From JAVBPB01 sp031549965 (GTDB taxonomy: Bacteria; Bacillota; Clostridia; Lachnospirales; Lachnospiraceae): a DNA stretch of 35,653 nt. The notes under the pieces were generated by a model that was not told where the DNA came from, made no database searches, and worked only from the letters and a program-made list of their open reading frames with translations. Within the stretch, counting starts at the first letter, position 1. Each line of letters begins with the position of its first letter. This document shows, piece by piece, positions 15,327 through 25,366 of this stretch. The stretch spans positions 1 through 35,653 of the forward strand of contig JAVBPB010000146.1 in assembly GCA_031549965.1 (NCBI GenBank). Direction: 5' to 3'. The position numbers were made by a program, and so were the translations under genes.

Positions 15327-18300
15327 ATGAACAAGAAAAATTTTAAAGCATTGTTAGCTCGAATAATGGTACTGGCACTTATAATCAATATGCTATTACC
15401 GCAATCAATAATTTCAGCAGAAAGTTTAAATCTTTTTGCAGGTGGTGATGGTACTGAAAATAGCCCTTACCAAATTGCAACAGCACAGCAACTTAAAACT
15501 TTAGGAGAGCTTATTAATGACCCTTCTACATCTGAAGCTTTTAATTGTGGGTACTATGAACTGACTAATGATCTAGACTTTACGGGAATTACAGATTGGA
15601 CACCAATAGGAAACGTAAATACACTTTTTGGTGGTAATTTTGAAGGTAATAACCACGTAATAAGTAACCTTATATACTCAAATGCTAACATAGTTGGTGG
15701 AGGAGTGTTTGGCGTCATTGAAGGTGCTACAATCAAAAACCTTGGAGTTGTAGATTGTTCTTTTACATCAGTAACTTGTGTTGGTGGTGTAACTGGGGTA
15801 ATTATGGGTAGTGATATGGCAACAACTATTGAGAACTGTTATGTAAAAGGCAGTATTAAGGCAAATGATGTATTTGCAGGAGGTATAGTAGGTTATATTT
15901 GTAATCTAAGCGATAATAATGTGGTTAATATTAAAAACTGCTATTCTATGGGAGAAGTAGTAGGAGGTGTAAGAGCTGGAGGAATAATTGGAGGAGCAGT
16001 TTCTGGAGCCGAATATTTTAATGTAAATGTATCATACTGTTATTCTACTGCAAAAGTCACAGCAAATGACTATGTAGGCGGTATAGTTGGAGATACTATA
16101 ATTTCTACTGGTTCAGCTATAAGTATTAAAAACTGTATGGCACTTAATGAAGAAATTAACGTTACAGGCGACAATGGAGTTTCACATTATGGCCGTATAG
16201 TATCATATGAACATAATGTGATGACGTTTATGATGTTACCTCAGGATGAATTCGGATTAATCCTTAATGGAAATCGTGGACTTCAAAACATGACAGCCAA
16301 TATTTTTGATGGTTTCGATAGTTGGAGTAATGATGATACTGATAAAGATGGAAAGGTTGTTAGCAAGTTACAAGTTAGTACACCTACATTTTGGACAGAT
16401 ACATCTAATTGGTATGAAAACGGATGGAATGGTTTTACTTTTGAATATGAAAAACTCCCAGGTTTTGGTACAACTATGGAATTTCCACAATATTTAGAAC
16501 TAAGCGGTGACTTTACCTCACCTACAGTTATAAAAGTTGTTCCACAAAATGGAGAAACAGGTATTAGCGAAGCTGGTGATATAGTAATCACTTTCAGTGA
16601 AGCAATGAATGATGCTGTATATGGAAATGTTATATTAAACGGAGTACCTATTAATGCATTTGGAACTTGGTCTGATGAAGATACTGATGGGGATGTGGAA
16701 ACTTATACAATTCCATACACTGATTTAGCAAAAGATTTTGAATTTAATATGGTTATCTCAGGGTTTGAAGACTTGGAAGGTAATTTAATGGATAGCAATA
16801 GTGACTATAGCTTCTTTACAGTAAGCGGAAGTGATTCATTAAAACCTACAGTTAATGCAGTATATCCAATTAATAATCAAACAAATGTTCCGATAAATGG
16901 TGATATTGTAATTACTTTCAGTGAAAAAATGAATACTAATTTTGGAACTATTTTACTTAACGATGTAACAATAAGTAAGGAAAATGCAGTATGGACACAA
17001 GATGGAACTGTTTACACAATACCATATGCAAATCTTACTTATAACAATTTATACGATATAACTATTTCAGGATTTAAAGATTTAGCAGGTAATGTAATGA
17101 TTGATGATATAAATTATGACTTTACCACAGCCGTTGTAGGTGCTGATATCGTTAAACCTACAGTTAAAAGTGTAACCCCTGTAAATGGTGCTACTAATGT
17201 TTCACTAGGAACAGGTAATAGTATATTTAACTCTAATGACATTACATATATTGCAATTAATTTTAGTGAGATAATGGATATATATAATACAGGAACGGTT
17301 AAATTAAATGGAGTAACAATTGATAACAGTTATGGCACATTTGATCCAATGACGAATAATGGAGTAACATATTATATTCCATATGGAGACCTTAGTCCTA
17401 ACACAAAATATACCATAACAATTGAAGATTTTACTGATAAAGCAGGCAATAAGATGAACTCAGATTCTACTTATAGCTTTACCACAGCAACAATTGGTGC
17501 TGATACCATAAAACCTACCATTAAAAAAGTAACACCTGGAATGGGAACCCCTGTAGCTTCAAATGGTATGATAACTGTTAAATTCAGTGAGGAAATGGAT
17601 ACAACTGCCGGTAGTATTTATTTAGGCGGAATTCAACTTAATGAAACAGGTAAATGGTCAATTGATAATACAACATATTCAATTCCTTACAAAAACCTTA
17701 CTGAAGGTGGAGTATATGGCATCATAATTAAAGATTTTAAAGATAAAGCAGGAAATGTAATTGAATCAATGACGCAGATGCTAAATCAATATATATTTGT
17801 TGTTGCAGATGAAGGTGCACCTGTAGTCTTAGATGTAGAAGTGGATAAAACAGTAGCTCAAGATGGTACTACTCCGGATGGTCTTAGCTTCGATCCTACA
17901 GATGGTGTAATACTCATTAGATTTAGTGAAGTAGTTACGCCAGGAGAAGTTTTATTAAATGGAGTAAGGCTTTCAACTGCTGCTGGAAATTTTAGAATGA
18001 TAAGTCCGGGTCTATATGAAATTGGATATGCCGGATTATCAATAGACACAGCATATAACATAACTATTCAGGGTTTTGTGGATCTACAATCAACAATGAT
18101 GCCATTAAACAATGAGTTTAATTTTACAACGGTAGATGATGACATAGAACCAGATATTTTATTCATGAGCCCAGAGCATGAAGAAATAGGAGTTCCAACA
18201 AGCGGTGAAATCGTAATTCATTTTGATGAAGCTATGGACACTTCTTTTGCTGGAAAAGTTAATATTGTTAACACTTATGGAGGAACTACACTTCTTGGTA

Positions 18301-21300
18301 AGGGAGTATGGTCTGACAGTGGTTATGTTTATACCGTTTCCTATACAGGTCTTTTAAAAGAACAGTCATATGAAGTTCAGGTTTTTAATTTTAGAGATTT
18401 AAGCGGTAATGTAATGTATGAGAGAGATTGGGAGTTCTTAACTTCAAGCGGAAGTGATTTAATTAAACCTACAGTTGTGAATATTATTCCTGAGAATGGA
18501 TCAACTGGTATTGAAATTGAAAATGGCTACATTCAAATCACATTTAGTGAAAAAATGGATGCACGTAATCTTGACATTATGACACCAGAGGTATATGACT
18601 TATATCAAGGTAAAGTTATTCTAAACAATGTAACATTGACTAGAGTTGATGAAGATGTTACAGTTACTGATCATTATGGTTGGGAAGATGATGGATTAAT
18701 AACATATAGGATACCACTTCCTAAACTTGCATATGATACAACATACACAATTGTCTTAAAGGATTTTAAAGATTATAGTGGCAATAAAATGGAAGAAATT
18801 TCTTATACTTTTAAAACAGTAAGTGAAATTGACAACCTAAAGCCTACAGTTGTAACTATGACTCCTGAAAAGGATTCATTAAATGCTCCAATAAATGGTA
18901 ACATCGTAATTAATTTTAGTGAAGAAATGGATGCTAATATATTAGGATTAGTTTCTCTAAATGGCAATAGCATTAATGCTTCAAGCGGTACATGGACTAA
19001 TAACAATACAACTTTTATAGTTTCTTATCCAAATCTTTTAAATGATAAGAAATATGTAATTAACGTTTCAGACTTTAAAGATTTAGCTGGTAATACAATG
19101 ACTCCAATTATTAATGCTGATGATCATAATTTTACCACTGTAAAAGCAGGTTTTGATATTTATAAACCAACTGTTACACTTGTAAGTCCAAAAGCAAATG
19201 CTGAGAGAGTTGATATTAAAGGAAAAATAAAGATTATTTTTAGTGAGAAAATGAATGATACTGTTGGTAAAGTTTACCTAAATGGTACAGCACTTAGTGG
19301 AACATCTAGCTGGAGCGGAAATAATTCAGTTTATGAAATTGAATATTCAGGGCTTGCTAAGGATAAAGTATACACTGTTTCTATACAAGGCTTTAAAGAT
19401 GTAGCAGGCAACACAATGGATAACTATAAATATACATTTACCTCAATAAGCCAAGATACTACTAAACCAGTTGTTTTATCTACTATTCCTGCAAATAATG
19501 GTAAAGAAATTCCTACAGAAGGCGATTTAGTAATTACTTTCAGCGAAGGCATGAAGACATTAGATGAAAATGGAAATCAAATTGGAACAATCTCATGGAA
19601 AGATGGTTTTGAGATCCAAGGTGGTGTTTGGTCAAACGGCAATTCAACCTTAACAATTCCTTACGAAATTTTATCTGGAAGAGAGTACACAATTGCGGTA
19701 CAAGGCTTCAAGGATAAAGCAGGAAATGTAATGGACGAAACTTATGAGTTTACTTTTAATACAGAATCCTTACTTGTTAAGAGCATAGATTTCAAATCAA
19801 AATCAGAAACATTAGTAAATGGAAATGTAAATTATCACACTAAAGGTAGTTTTGATATTGTATTTGAAGATGCAATGAAAGCAAATACAGGTACTGTTAA
19901 TCTTATAGAGCAACCTGTCACAGAATTAAGCACCCCTATTGAATTAACAGGAGTATGGTCAAGTGATAATTTAACTTATACAGTTTCATATGATCAACTT
20001 AACAATGACAAGACTTATAGCATTATTTTAGAGAATTTTGCAGATAAATTTAATAATAAAATGAAAAATTACTATGGTGAATTTACTACAGCTTCAAAGG
20101 CAGTTGTTAGCGGAGTAACTCCATTAAATGGAGCTACAGTTGAAATAGCAGGCAATATAGTAGTTTCATTTGATAAAGTAATGGATAAGAATACAAGCGG
20201 ATCAGTAAAACTAGGTAGTGTAACTTTAAATTCAGCAGGTGGCAGTTGGTCAGCAGATGGAAAAACATATACAATTGCTTATTCAGGTCTTGCTAACAGT
20301 ACACAATATACTATAACAATTGAAGGATTTAAAGACAGTCTTGGAAGTACTATTGTAAATAATAGTGCAAATAGCTTTACTACAGTTTCAAATCCAACAA
20401 TTACCAGTGTAACTCCATTAAATAATGCTGACAAAGTTTCTCTTTCAGGTAATATTACAATTAATTTTGATAGAGTTATGGACAAAAATATAAAAGGCAC
20501 AGTAAAACTAAATTCATATATTTTAAATTCAACAAATAGTAGCTGGTCATCAGATGGAAAAACATATACAATTCCTTATACAGGCCTTAGTAGTAGTACA
20601 CAGTATACTATAAATATTGAAGGATTTAAAGACAGCTATGGAAGTTCTATCGAAAAAAATAGTACCAATAAATTTACAACAGTAGAAGTGATTAGCGGTG
20701 ACTACTCTGGTGGAGCAATTGTGTTTGTTGACACGAATACTACCTATAACTTAGTAACATTTAATTATAACTATGATGACAGCACGGATAAAACTCAAAA
20801 AGTTGTCAACAATACTAAATTATCAAAACCAACTAATCCTACTCGTTCAGGATATGATTTTGAGGGTTGGTATACAGATAAGTCATGTGAAAATCAATAT
20901 AATTTTGAAGCTACTGTAAATTCTGACATAGTTTTATATGCAAATTGGTCAGTTGCAACAAAAACACCAACTGCTGATAAAAAAGCAGGAACTTATGTAA
21001 ATTCAGTTAAGGTAACATTAACTAATGAAACTCAAAACGCTAGAATTTATTACACACTTGATGGTACTAAACCAACGACATCATCTAAATACGTATTAAG
21101 TGGAAAAACAATTACAATTAGTAAAACTTCTACGCTTAGATTTATGTCAAGTGCTAATAATAAGAATAGTGCTGAAGGAACTCAAATAAAATACACAATA
21201 AAAACAGCTAATATTACTACAAGTTCAGTACCAAAGAATAGCACTGGTTCTAAAGACCGCACAATCACTTTAACTGCTCCTGCTAATACAACTCTTTACT

Positions 21301-21479
21301 ATAGCATAGGAACAATAAGTGCAGATAAAACAAGTACGCCTACAACAAAGTCAAAATCTGTTAAACCAGGTAAGACTGTAAAAATTACTATAACTAAAGA
21401 CACATATGTAAAAGTAATGGCAGTAAAATCAGGATGTGCTAAGAGTAATATGGTAACAAGGACTTATAAAATAAAATAA
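15327..21479 (+). CDS. Giant secreted multi-domain surface protein with 13 Big_5-like Ig repeats
   Basis: This 2,050-residue protein has a Sec signal peptide (about 1-31, MNKKNFKALL... SIISA). Next comes a glycine-rich, GLUG-like beta-solenoid region at about 38-300, opening GGDGTENSPYQIATAQQL and repeating GG(I/V)xG and NCYxxG units. Thirteen Big_5 (SbsA-type Ig-like) domains follow at about 398-1787, each with KPTV..xxP, INFSExMD, a Y.I.Y..L strand and GFKDxxGN. Then an InlB/Flg_new repeat (about 1804-1876, RSGYDFEGWYTDK, YANWS) and two chitobiase-C-type beta-sandwich domains (1880-1965 and 1966-2050). I see no LPxTG, SLH, choline-binding or LysM anchor, so retention may depend on the C-terminal domains or glycan binding. 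AAAGGAA lies upstream. A role in adhesion or substrate binding is inferred. It is flanked by two paralogous regulators. Confidence 0.88.
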   Translation: MNKKNFKALLARIMVLALIINMLLPQSIISAESLNLFAGGDGTENSPYQIATAQQLKTLGELINDPSTSEAFNCGYYELTNDLDFTGITDWTPIGNVNTLFGGNFEGNNHVISNLIYSNANIVGGGVFGVIEGATIKNLGVVDCSFTSVTCVGGVTGVIMGSDMATTIENCYVKGSIKANDVFAGGIVGYICNLSDNNVVNIKNCYSMGEVVGGVRAGGIIGGAVSGAEYFNVNVSYCYSTAKVTANDYVGGIVGDTIISTGSAISIKNCMALNEEINVTGDNGVSHYGRIVSYEHNVMTFMMLPQDEFGLILNGNRGLQNMTANIFDGFDSWSNDDTDKDGKVVSKLQVSTPTFWTDTSNWYENGWNGFTFEYEKLPGFGTTMEFPQYLELSGDFTSPTVIKVVPQNGETGISEAGDIVITFSEAMNDAVYGNVILNGVPINAFGTWSDEDTDGDVETYTIPYTDLAKDFEFNMVISGFEDLEGNLMDSNSDYSFFTVSGSDSLKPTVNAVYPINNQTNVPINGDIVITFSEKMNTNFGTILLNDVTISKENAVWTQDGTVYTIPYANLTYNNLYDITISGFKDLAGNVMIDDINYDFTTAVVGADIVKPTVKSVTPVNGATNVSLGTGNSIFNSNDITYIAINFSEIMDIYNTGTVKLNGVTIDNSYGTFDPMTNNGVTYYIPYGDLSPNTKYTITIEDFTDKAGNKMNSDSTYSFTTATIGADTIKPTIKKVTPGMGTPVASNGMITVKFSEEMDTTAGSIYLGGIQLNETGKWSIDNTTYSIPYKNLTEGGVYGIIIKDFKDKAGNVIESMTQMLNQYIFVVADEGAPVVLDVEVDKTVAQDGTTPDGLSFDPTDGVILIRFSEVVTPGEVLLNGVRLSTAAGNFRMISPGLYEIGYAGLSIDTAYNITIQGFVDLQSTMMPLNNEFNFTTVDDDIEPDILFMSPEHEEIGVPTSGEIVIHFDEAMDTSFAGKVNIVNTYGGTTLLGKGVWSDSGYVYTVSYTGLLKEQSYEVQVFNFRDLSGNVMYERDWEFLTSSGSDLIKPTVVNIIPENGSTGIEIENGYIQITFSEKMDARNLDIMTPEVYDLYQGKVILNNVTLTRVDEDVTVTDHYGWEDDGLITYRIPLPKLAYDTTYTIVLKDFKDYSGNKMEEISYTFKTVSEIDNLKPTVVTMTPEKDSLNAPINGNIVINFSEEMDANILGLVSLNGNSINASSGTWTNNNTTFIVSYPNLLNDKKYVINVSDFKDLAGNTMTPIINADDHNFTTVKAGFDIYKPTVTLVSPKANAERVDIKGKIKIIFSEKMNDTVGKVYLNGTALSGTSSWSGNNSVYEIEYSGLAKDKVYTVSIQGFKDVAGNTMDNYKYTFTSISQDTTKPVVLSTIPANNGKEIPTEGDLVITFSEGMKTLDENGNQIGTISWKDGFEIQGGVWSNGNSTLTIPYEILSGREYTIAVQGFKDKAGNVMDETYEFTFNTESLLVKSIDFKSKSETLVNGNVNYHTKGSFDIVFEDAMKANTGTVNLIEQPVTELSTPIELTGVWSSDNLTYTVSYDQLNNDKTYSIILENFADKFNNKMKNYYGEFTTASKAVVSGVTPLNGATVEIAGNIVVSFDKVMDKNTSGSVKLGSVTLNSAGGSWSADGKTYTIAYSGLANSTQYTITIEGFKDSLGSTIVNNSANSFTTVSNPTITSVTPLNNADKVSLSGNITINFDRVMDKNIKGTVKLNSYILNSTNSSWSSDGKTYTIPYTGLSSSTQYTINIEGFKDSYGSSIEKNSTNKFTTVEVISGDYSGGAIVFVDTNTTYNLVTFNYNYDDSTDKTQKVVNNTKLSKPTNPTRSGYDFEGWYTDKSCENQYNFEATVNSDIVLYANWSVATKTPTADKKAGTYVNSVKVTLTNETQNARIYYTLDGTKPTTSSKYVLSGKTITISKTSTLRFMSSANNKNSAEGTQIKYTIKTANITTSSVPKNSTGSKDRTITLTAPANTTLYYSIGTISADKTSTPTTKSKSVKPGKTVKITITKDTYVKVMAVKSGCAKSNMVTRTYKIK

Positions 21480-21496
21480 GGCACAACAAATAATTC

Positions 21497-21527
21497 AAAT
21501 GCGACACCGATTGAGGTGTCGCATTTT
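21497..21527 (+). terminator. Terminator after the surface-protein gene
   Basis: AAATGCGACACC (21497-21508) pairs perfectly with GGTGTCGCATTT (21515-21526) around a 6-base loop, with Ts to 21527. The next gene starts about 50 bases later, so the regulator-kinase genes have their own promoter, which I cannot place. Confidence 0.9.
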
Positions 21528-21578
21528 TGGAATGAGTATAAGACATAATATGATTAGAATAAAGGAAGGAGAAAATGA

Positions 21579-22373
21579 ATGATTTTTATTACAGTAGATG
21601 ATGAATTATTAGTACTTAATAATTTAACTCAAATTTTAAAAGAGATTGAACCTAAAGCTTATATATATGAGTTTAGTAGCCCCAAAAAAGCTTTAGAGTT
21701 TGCAAAGGAAAATATTATAGATATTGCTTTTTTAGATATAGAAATGAGTAGTGTAAGCGGAATAGAACTTGCAAAAAAGCTAAAAGAGATATACAATAGA
21801 ACAAATATTGTATTTGTCACAGGATACTCTCAGTATGCATTTGATGCTTTTTCAGTGCATGCCAGTGGATACATATTAAAACCAGTATCTGAAGAAAGCA
21901 TTGAAAAAGTACTTTTACATCTGGCACATCCATTACCAAAGAGAGTAGCTATAGGATTAAACGTAAAGACCTTTGGTAATTTTGAAGTGTTTATGAATCA
22001 AACCCCAGTTTATTTTTCACGAAATAAATCAAAAGAGTTGTTTGCTTATCTGATTCACAAAAAAGGAGCTGGTTGCACTTCCAAAGAAATTGCATCAGTG
22101 CTGTTTGAAGATAAGCCTTATAGTATTTCCTTGCAAAAACAAGTACAGACCATAATTTCTGCTATGCTAAAGACATTAAATGAAATAGGTGTTTCAGATG
22201 TGATTAATAAAAAATTTAACCATATTGCTGTAGATGTAACTAAAATAAATTGTGACTACTATAGATTTTTGAATTATGAACCGGAAGCTGTTAATGAATA
22301 TATGGGTGAGTATATGTCAAATTATAGCTGGGCTGAGTTTACCATTGGGGATTTAGATAATTTACAAGTTTAG
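21579..22373 (+). CDS. Response regulator with SARP-like winged-helix output (copy 2, paired with kinase)
   Basis: This 264-residue protein is a paralog of the 14340 product over its full length, with the same receiver residues (Asp7/Asp8, Asp53 in FLDIEM, Lys101 in YILKPVS), the same output opening (LNVKTFGNFEVFMNQ), SKELFAYLIHKKG and CTSKEI, and the same end (CDYYRFLNYEPEAVNEYMGEYMSNYSWAEF). The start at 21579 follows GGAAGGAG; an ATG four bases earlier is out of frame. The kinase gene begins 40 bases after the stop, so this is its likely phosphotransfer partner. Downstream, with short gaps, lie two Ter-module enzymes, which it may control together with the surface-protein gene. The regulon is inference. 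Confidence 0.9.
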   Translation: MIFITVDDELLVLNNLTQILKEIEPKAYIYEFSSPKKALEFAKENIIDIAFLDIEMSSVSGIELAKKLKEIYNRTNIVFVTGYSQYAFDAFSVHASGYILKPVSEESIEKVLLHLAHPLPKRVAIGLNVKTFGNFEVFMNQTPVYFSRNKSKELFAYLIHKKGAGCTSKEIASVLFEDKPYSISLQKQVQTIISAMLKTLNEIGVSDVINKKFNHIAVDVTKINCDYYRFLNYEPEAVNEYMGEYMSNYSWAEFTIGDLDNLQV

Positions 22374-22413
22374 TAGCGTATACTAATATTAATTATGATA
22401 AGAGGGATTCAAT

Positions 22414-24231
22414 ATGATAGCTGCATTTTCTAAGATAATAAAATTTATCTTAGGGTTAAGTATTATTTCATCAATTATATATTTAATTGCCGTTGCATTG
22501 ATAGATTATAAATCTTCAAAAGATGTTATTATCAATAAACCAACTCCAATTAATATTGTGGGAAATTATCAAATAGATGGGGGAGAATGGCATGAGTTGA
22601 AGGAAGATACAATATTTGATTCTAATGACTATTATACTATAACAGTTCGTGGTCATTTTTCTGAGAATATACCAGTTGATAAGGAAGTGCTTTTATATAT
22701 ACGAAATCTATATGTTGATATAAGCATTAATGGCAACAAAGTATATACTTTTGGAAACAAAAATAGTAATATAATTCTAAATTCTCCAGGAATTGGAATG
22801 GGAAGGTTTAACTCAAATGGAATTTCAACACTAGACATGGTTGAGATTACTATGTCTAATGCGTATGTAAATAGTGTTCCAAGCTTTATGGATTTGCTTA
22901 ATAATATAAAAATAGGCCATTATGCACAACTTTATGAGCAAATGTTTGCTGAAAACGGTTCTAATATAATTATAGGTGGATTTGTTATTTTTTTGGGTTT
23001 GATTTTTGTTCTACTGTCGTTTATGGCAAAATTATATAATTTGGTCCAATCATCAAAGTCATTGGCGTGGGCTTTTTTTACTACAATAAGTGGTGTATGG
23101 ATACTGTATGAGTCAAATTTTCTTTATTTACCCGTAATATGCCCAAGTCCATTATTTGCAAGTACCAGTAACATTTTATCTTTATATTTACTGCCTATAG
23201 CAACAATTTGTATAATATTGTCTTATGTTGGTGAAAAGCAAAAAAAATTAGTAGAAATTATAACATTTTTACCTACATTATTAGTTGCAGTAATGATAGT
23301 TTTACAACTGTTTGGATTAATTCAATTATATGAATTTCAAGATTTTTTCATTATTATTAGTTTATTAGCTATAATATCATCTATTGCTTTAATTGCCTAT
23401 GATGGAATTAAAAATAATATATTTGAGATAAAATTGATGTTTGTGGCGGTCTTCCCTATACTGGGTGGAAACATTTGGGATGCTATAAGGTACTTTGCTA
23501 CTAAGGAGTCTGGTGATTTGATAATTCAAAAAGTTGTTATAATTACCCTGATACCTATGATGACGCAAATTATGTATTTTATAAAATTAGGAAGTGATAC
23601 TGCTAAACGTGCACACCAGCTTGAGAATGAGCTTGCACAAGAACAAATATCCATTATGTTAAGTCAGATTCAGCCACATTTTTTATTTAACACATTAGCT
23701 GCCATAAAAGGATTGTGCAGAAGTGATGCACTGCTTGCAGAGAATGCTTTGGTTGAGTTTTCCAATTACCTTCGTGGTAATCTAGATTCCTTGCGAGTGA
23801 AAAAACCTATTCCATTTGAAAAAGAAATGGATCATGTTCGTATATATCTGTCCCTTGAACAAAAGCGATTTAAAGAAAGGCTTCAAGTGGAATTTGATAT
23901 ACAAACAAAAGACTTTTTAATTCCTTGTCTGACCCTTCAACCTATTGTAGAAAATGCTGTACGATATGGGGTTACTAAAAGAGACATGGGAGGTACTGTA
24001 ACTATTAGGACAGAAGAATCAGACAGCGAATTTATTATCTTTGTTATAGATGACGGGGTAGGATTTAATATAGATAAACCAAAACAGGACGGACGAAGTC
24101 ATATTGGCATTGAAAATGTGCAAAAACGTCTTTCATTATGTGAAGGAAAACTGGATATTAATAGTATAGTTGGTGTTGGAACCACAGCCCGAATTATAAT
24201 TCCAAAGGGTGAACTTTTGAATAGTAAATGA
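22414..24231 (+). CDS. Multi-TM sensor histidine kinase (7TMR-DISM-like input, LytS/YesM-like output)
   Basis: This 605-residue membrane kinase has an N-terminal helix (about 8-30), an extracellular beta-rich domain (31-180), then about seven hydrophobic segments between 184 and 392, the arrangement of 7TMR-DISM sensors. The cytoplasmic part has phosphoacceptor His422 in QIQPHFLFNTL, the N-box ENAVRYG (Asn514), DDGVGF (546-551) and HIGIENVQKRL. All residues needed for activity are present. The start follows AGAGGGA. The gene lies 40 bases after its regulator, and only 35 bases separate its stop from the PRTase-TRSP gene, so regulator, kinase and two biosynthetic enzymes seem to be one operon. 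The signal is unknown; the link to Ter genes suggests envelope or metal stress. Confidence 0.92.
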   Translation: MIAAFSKIIKFILGLSIISSIIYLIAVALIDYKSSKDVIINKPTPINIVGNYQIDGGEWHELKEDTIFDSNDYYTITVRGHFSENIPVDKEVLLYIRNLYVDISINGNKVYTFGNKNSNIILNSPGIGMGRFNSNGISTLDMVEITMSNAYVNSVPSFMDLLNNIKIGHYAQLYEQMFAENGSNIIIGGFVIFLGLIFVLLSFMAKLYNLVQSSKSLAWAFFTTISGVWILYESNFLYLPVICPSPLFASTSNILSLYLLPIATICIILSYVGEKQKKLVEIITFLPTLLVAVMIVLQLFGLIQLYEFQDFFIIISLLAIISSIALIAYDGIKNNIFEIKLMFVAVFPILGGNIWDAIRYFATKESGDLIIQKVVIITLIPMMTQIMYFIKLGSDTAKRAHQLENELAQEQISIMLSQIQPHFLFNTLAAIKGLCRSDALLAENALVEFSNYLRGNLDSLRVKKPIPFEKEMDHVRIYLSLEQKRFKERLQVEFDIQTKDFLIPCLTLQPIVENAVRYGVTKRDMGGTVTIRTEESDSEFIIFVIDDGVGFNIDKPKQDGRSHIGIENVQKRLSLCEGKLDINSIVGVGTTARIIIPKGELLNSK

Positions 24232-24266
24232 ATGTAATACAATGCTTAGTAAATGAGGAGGATGAA

Positions 24267-25364
24267 ATGTACACAGAAAATGATATAGTTAAAATAGCAA
24301 AACGTGAAAATAATAATAAGCGAAAGTATCTTGTTATAAATTCTCTGCAAGGAAAGCACATTCCAGTATCACCATCAAAAGCCATAAACATGTTTTACGA
24401 GCTAGGCAAAATGGTTAAAGAAAAATGTAAAAATGAAAAGATACTATTTATAGGATTTGCAGAAACAGCCACTGCAATAGGAGTATCAATAGCAATTGAG
24501 GTTGGTGGATATTATATACAGACCACACGTGAAAAGATAGATAATGTTGAATACTTGCTTTTCTCAGAAGCTCACAGCCATGCCACAGAACAAAAGCTTG
24601 TTAAAAATGACATAGATTACATAATAGACAAAATTGATCGAATTATTTTTGTTGAAGATGAAATTACAACAGGCAATACTATAATGGATATAATCAAAAT
24701 TATAAATCAAAAATACCCAAATAAAATAGGATTCATGGCAGTCTCTTTAATAAATGGCATGAATAAGGTATCAAGGGATATATTTAATTCTAATGAAATA
24801 ACCACACAATACCTTGTTAAAACAACACATGATGATTATGAAGCCAAGGTTGAAAAAATCAAAGAGGATGGTGTGAATTACACTATAGACAGCACCACTC
24901 AAAGAAACTACCACAAAATAATATGCAATAATTATTTAAATGCCAGAAGATTAATTAAACCACAAGACTATTTAAAGGAATGCAAAAGTCTATGGGCACA
25001 GATTAATAGTACCATTGATTTTACTGGATGTAAAAATATTTTAGTACTTGGTACAGAGGAATTTATGTTTCCTGCCATGTTTGTTGCAAAACAAATAGAA
25101 GATTTAAAATATAATGTACTATTTCATGCTACAACCAGAAGCCCTATAATTGTAAGTAAAAAAGAAAACTACCCCCTTCATACCAGATATGAACTAGAAA
25201 GTGTATATGAAAAAGATAGAATTACATTTTTGTATAATATTAATCAATATGACATGGTCATATTAATTACAGATACAAAGAATGAAAACAATGGAACAAA
25301 TAGCATAATTAATGCCCTATTAAAGGCTGGAAATTCCACCATTTACTATGTAAGGTGGTGTTAA
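24267..25364 (+). CDS. Ter-module phosphoribosyltransferase with TRSP domain
   Basis: This 365-residue protein matches the PRTase_2-TRSP enzymes of the tellurium-resistance-linked biosynthetic module. The N-terminal part has a phosphoribosyltransferase fold: FAETATAIG (64-72) as a substrate loop, FSEAHSHATEQKL (99-111), and the PRPP-binding motif IIFVEDEITTGNT (126-138). The C-terminal TRSP domain has LVLGTEEFMFPA and the name-giving Thr-Arg-Ser-Pro at 290-293, followed by KKENYPLHTRYELESVYE. The frame is open from 24228, but the ATG at 24267 is chosen because GAGGAGG (24255-24261) lies just before it. Family knowledge links these genes to the making of a nucleoside-like metabolite; this is a prediction, not a shown reaction. 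Its stop is two bases before the StiP/PELOTA gene. Confidence 0.87.
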   Translation: MYTENDIVKIAKRENNNKRKYLVINSLQGKHIPVSPSKAINMFYELGKMVKEKCKNEKILFIGFAETATAIGVSIAIEVGGYYIQTTREKIDNVEYLLFSEAHSHATEQKLVKNDIDYIIDKIDRIIFVEDEITTGNTIMDIIKIINQKYPNKIGFMAVSLINGMNKVSRDIFNSNEITTQYLVKTTHDDYEAKVEKIKEDGVNYTIDSTTQRNYHKIICNNYLNARRLIKPQDYLKECKSLWAQINSTIDFTGCKNILVLGTEEFMFPAMFVAKQIEDLKYNVLFHATTRSPIIVSKKENYPLHTRYELESVYEKDRITFLYNINQYDMVILITDTKNENNGTNSIINALLKAGNSTIYYVRWC

Positions 25365-25366
25365 AA

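Noticed and set aside
16517..20690. Possible DNA-level tandem repeat array
   Set aside because: The 13 units are repeats at the protein level with well-diverged DNA, so this is a domain array and not a satellite or CRISPR-like repeat.
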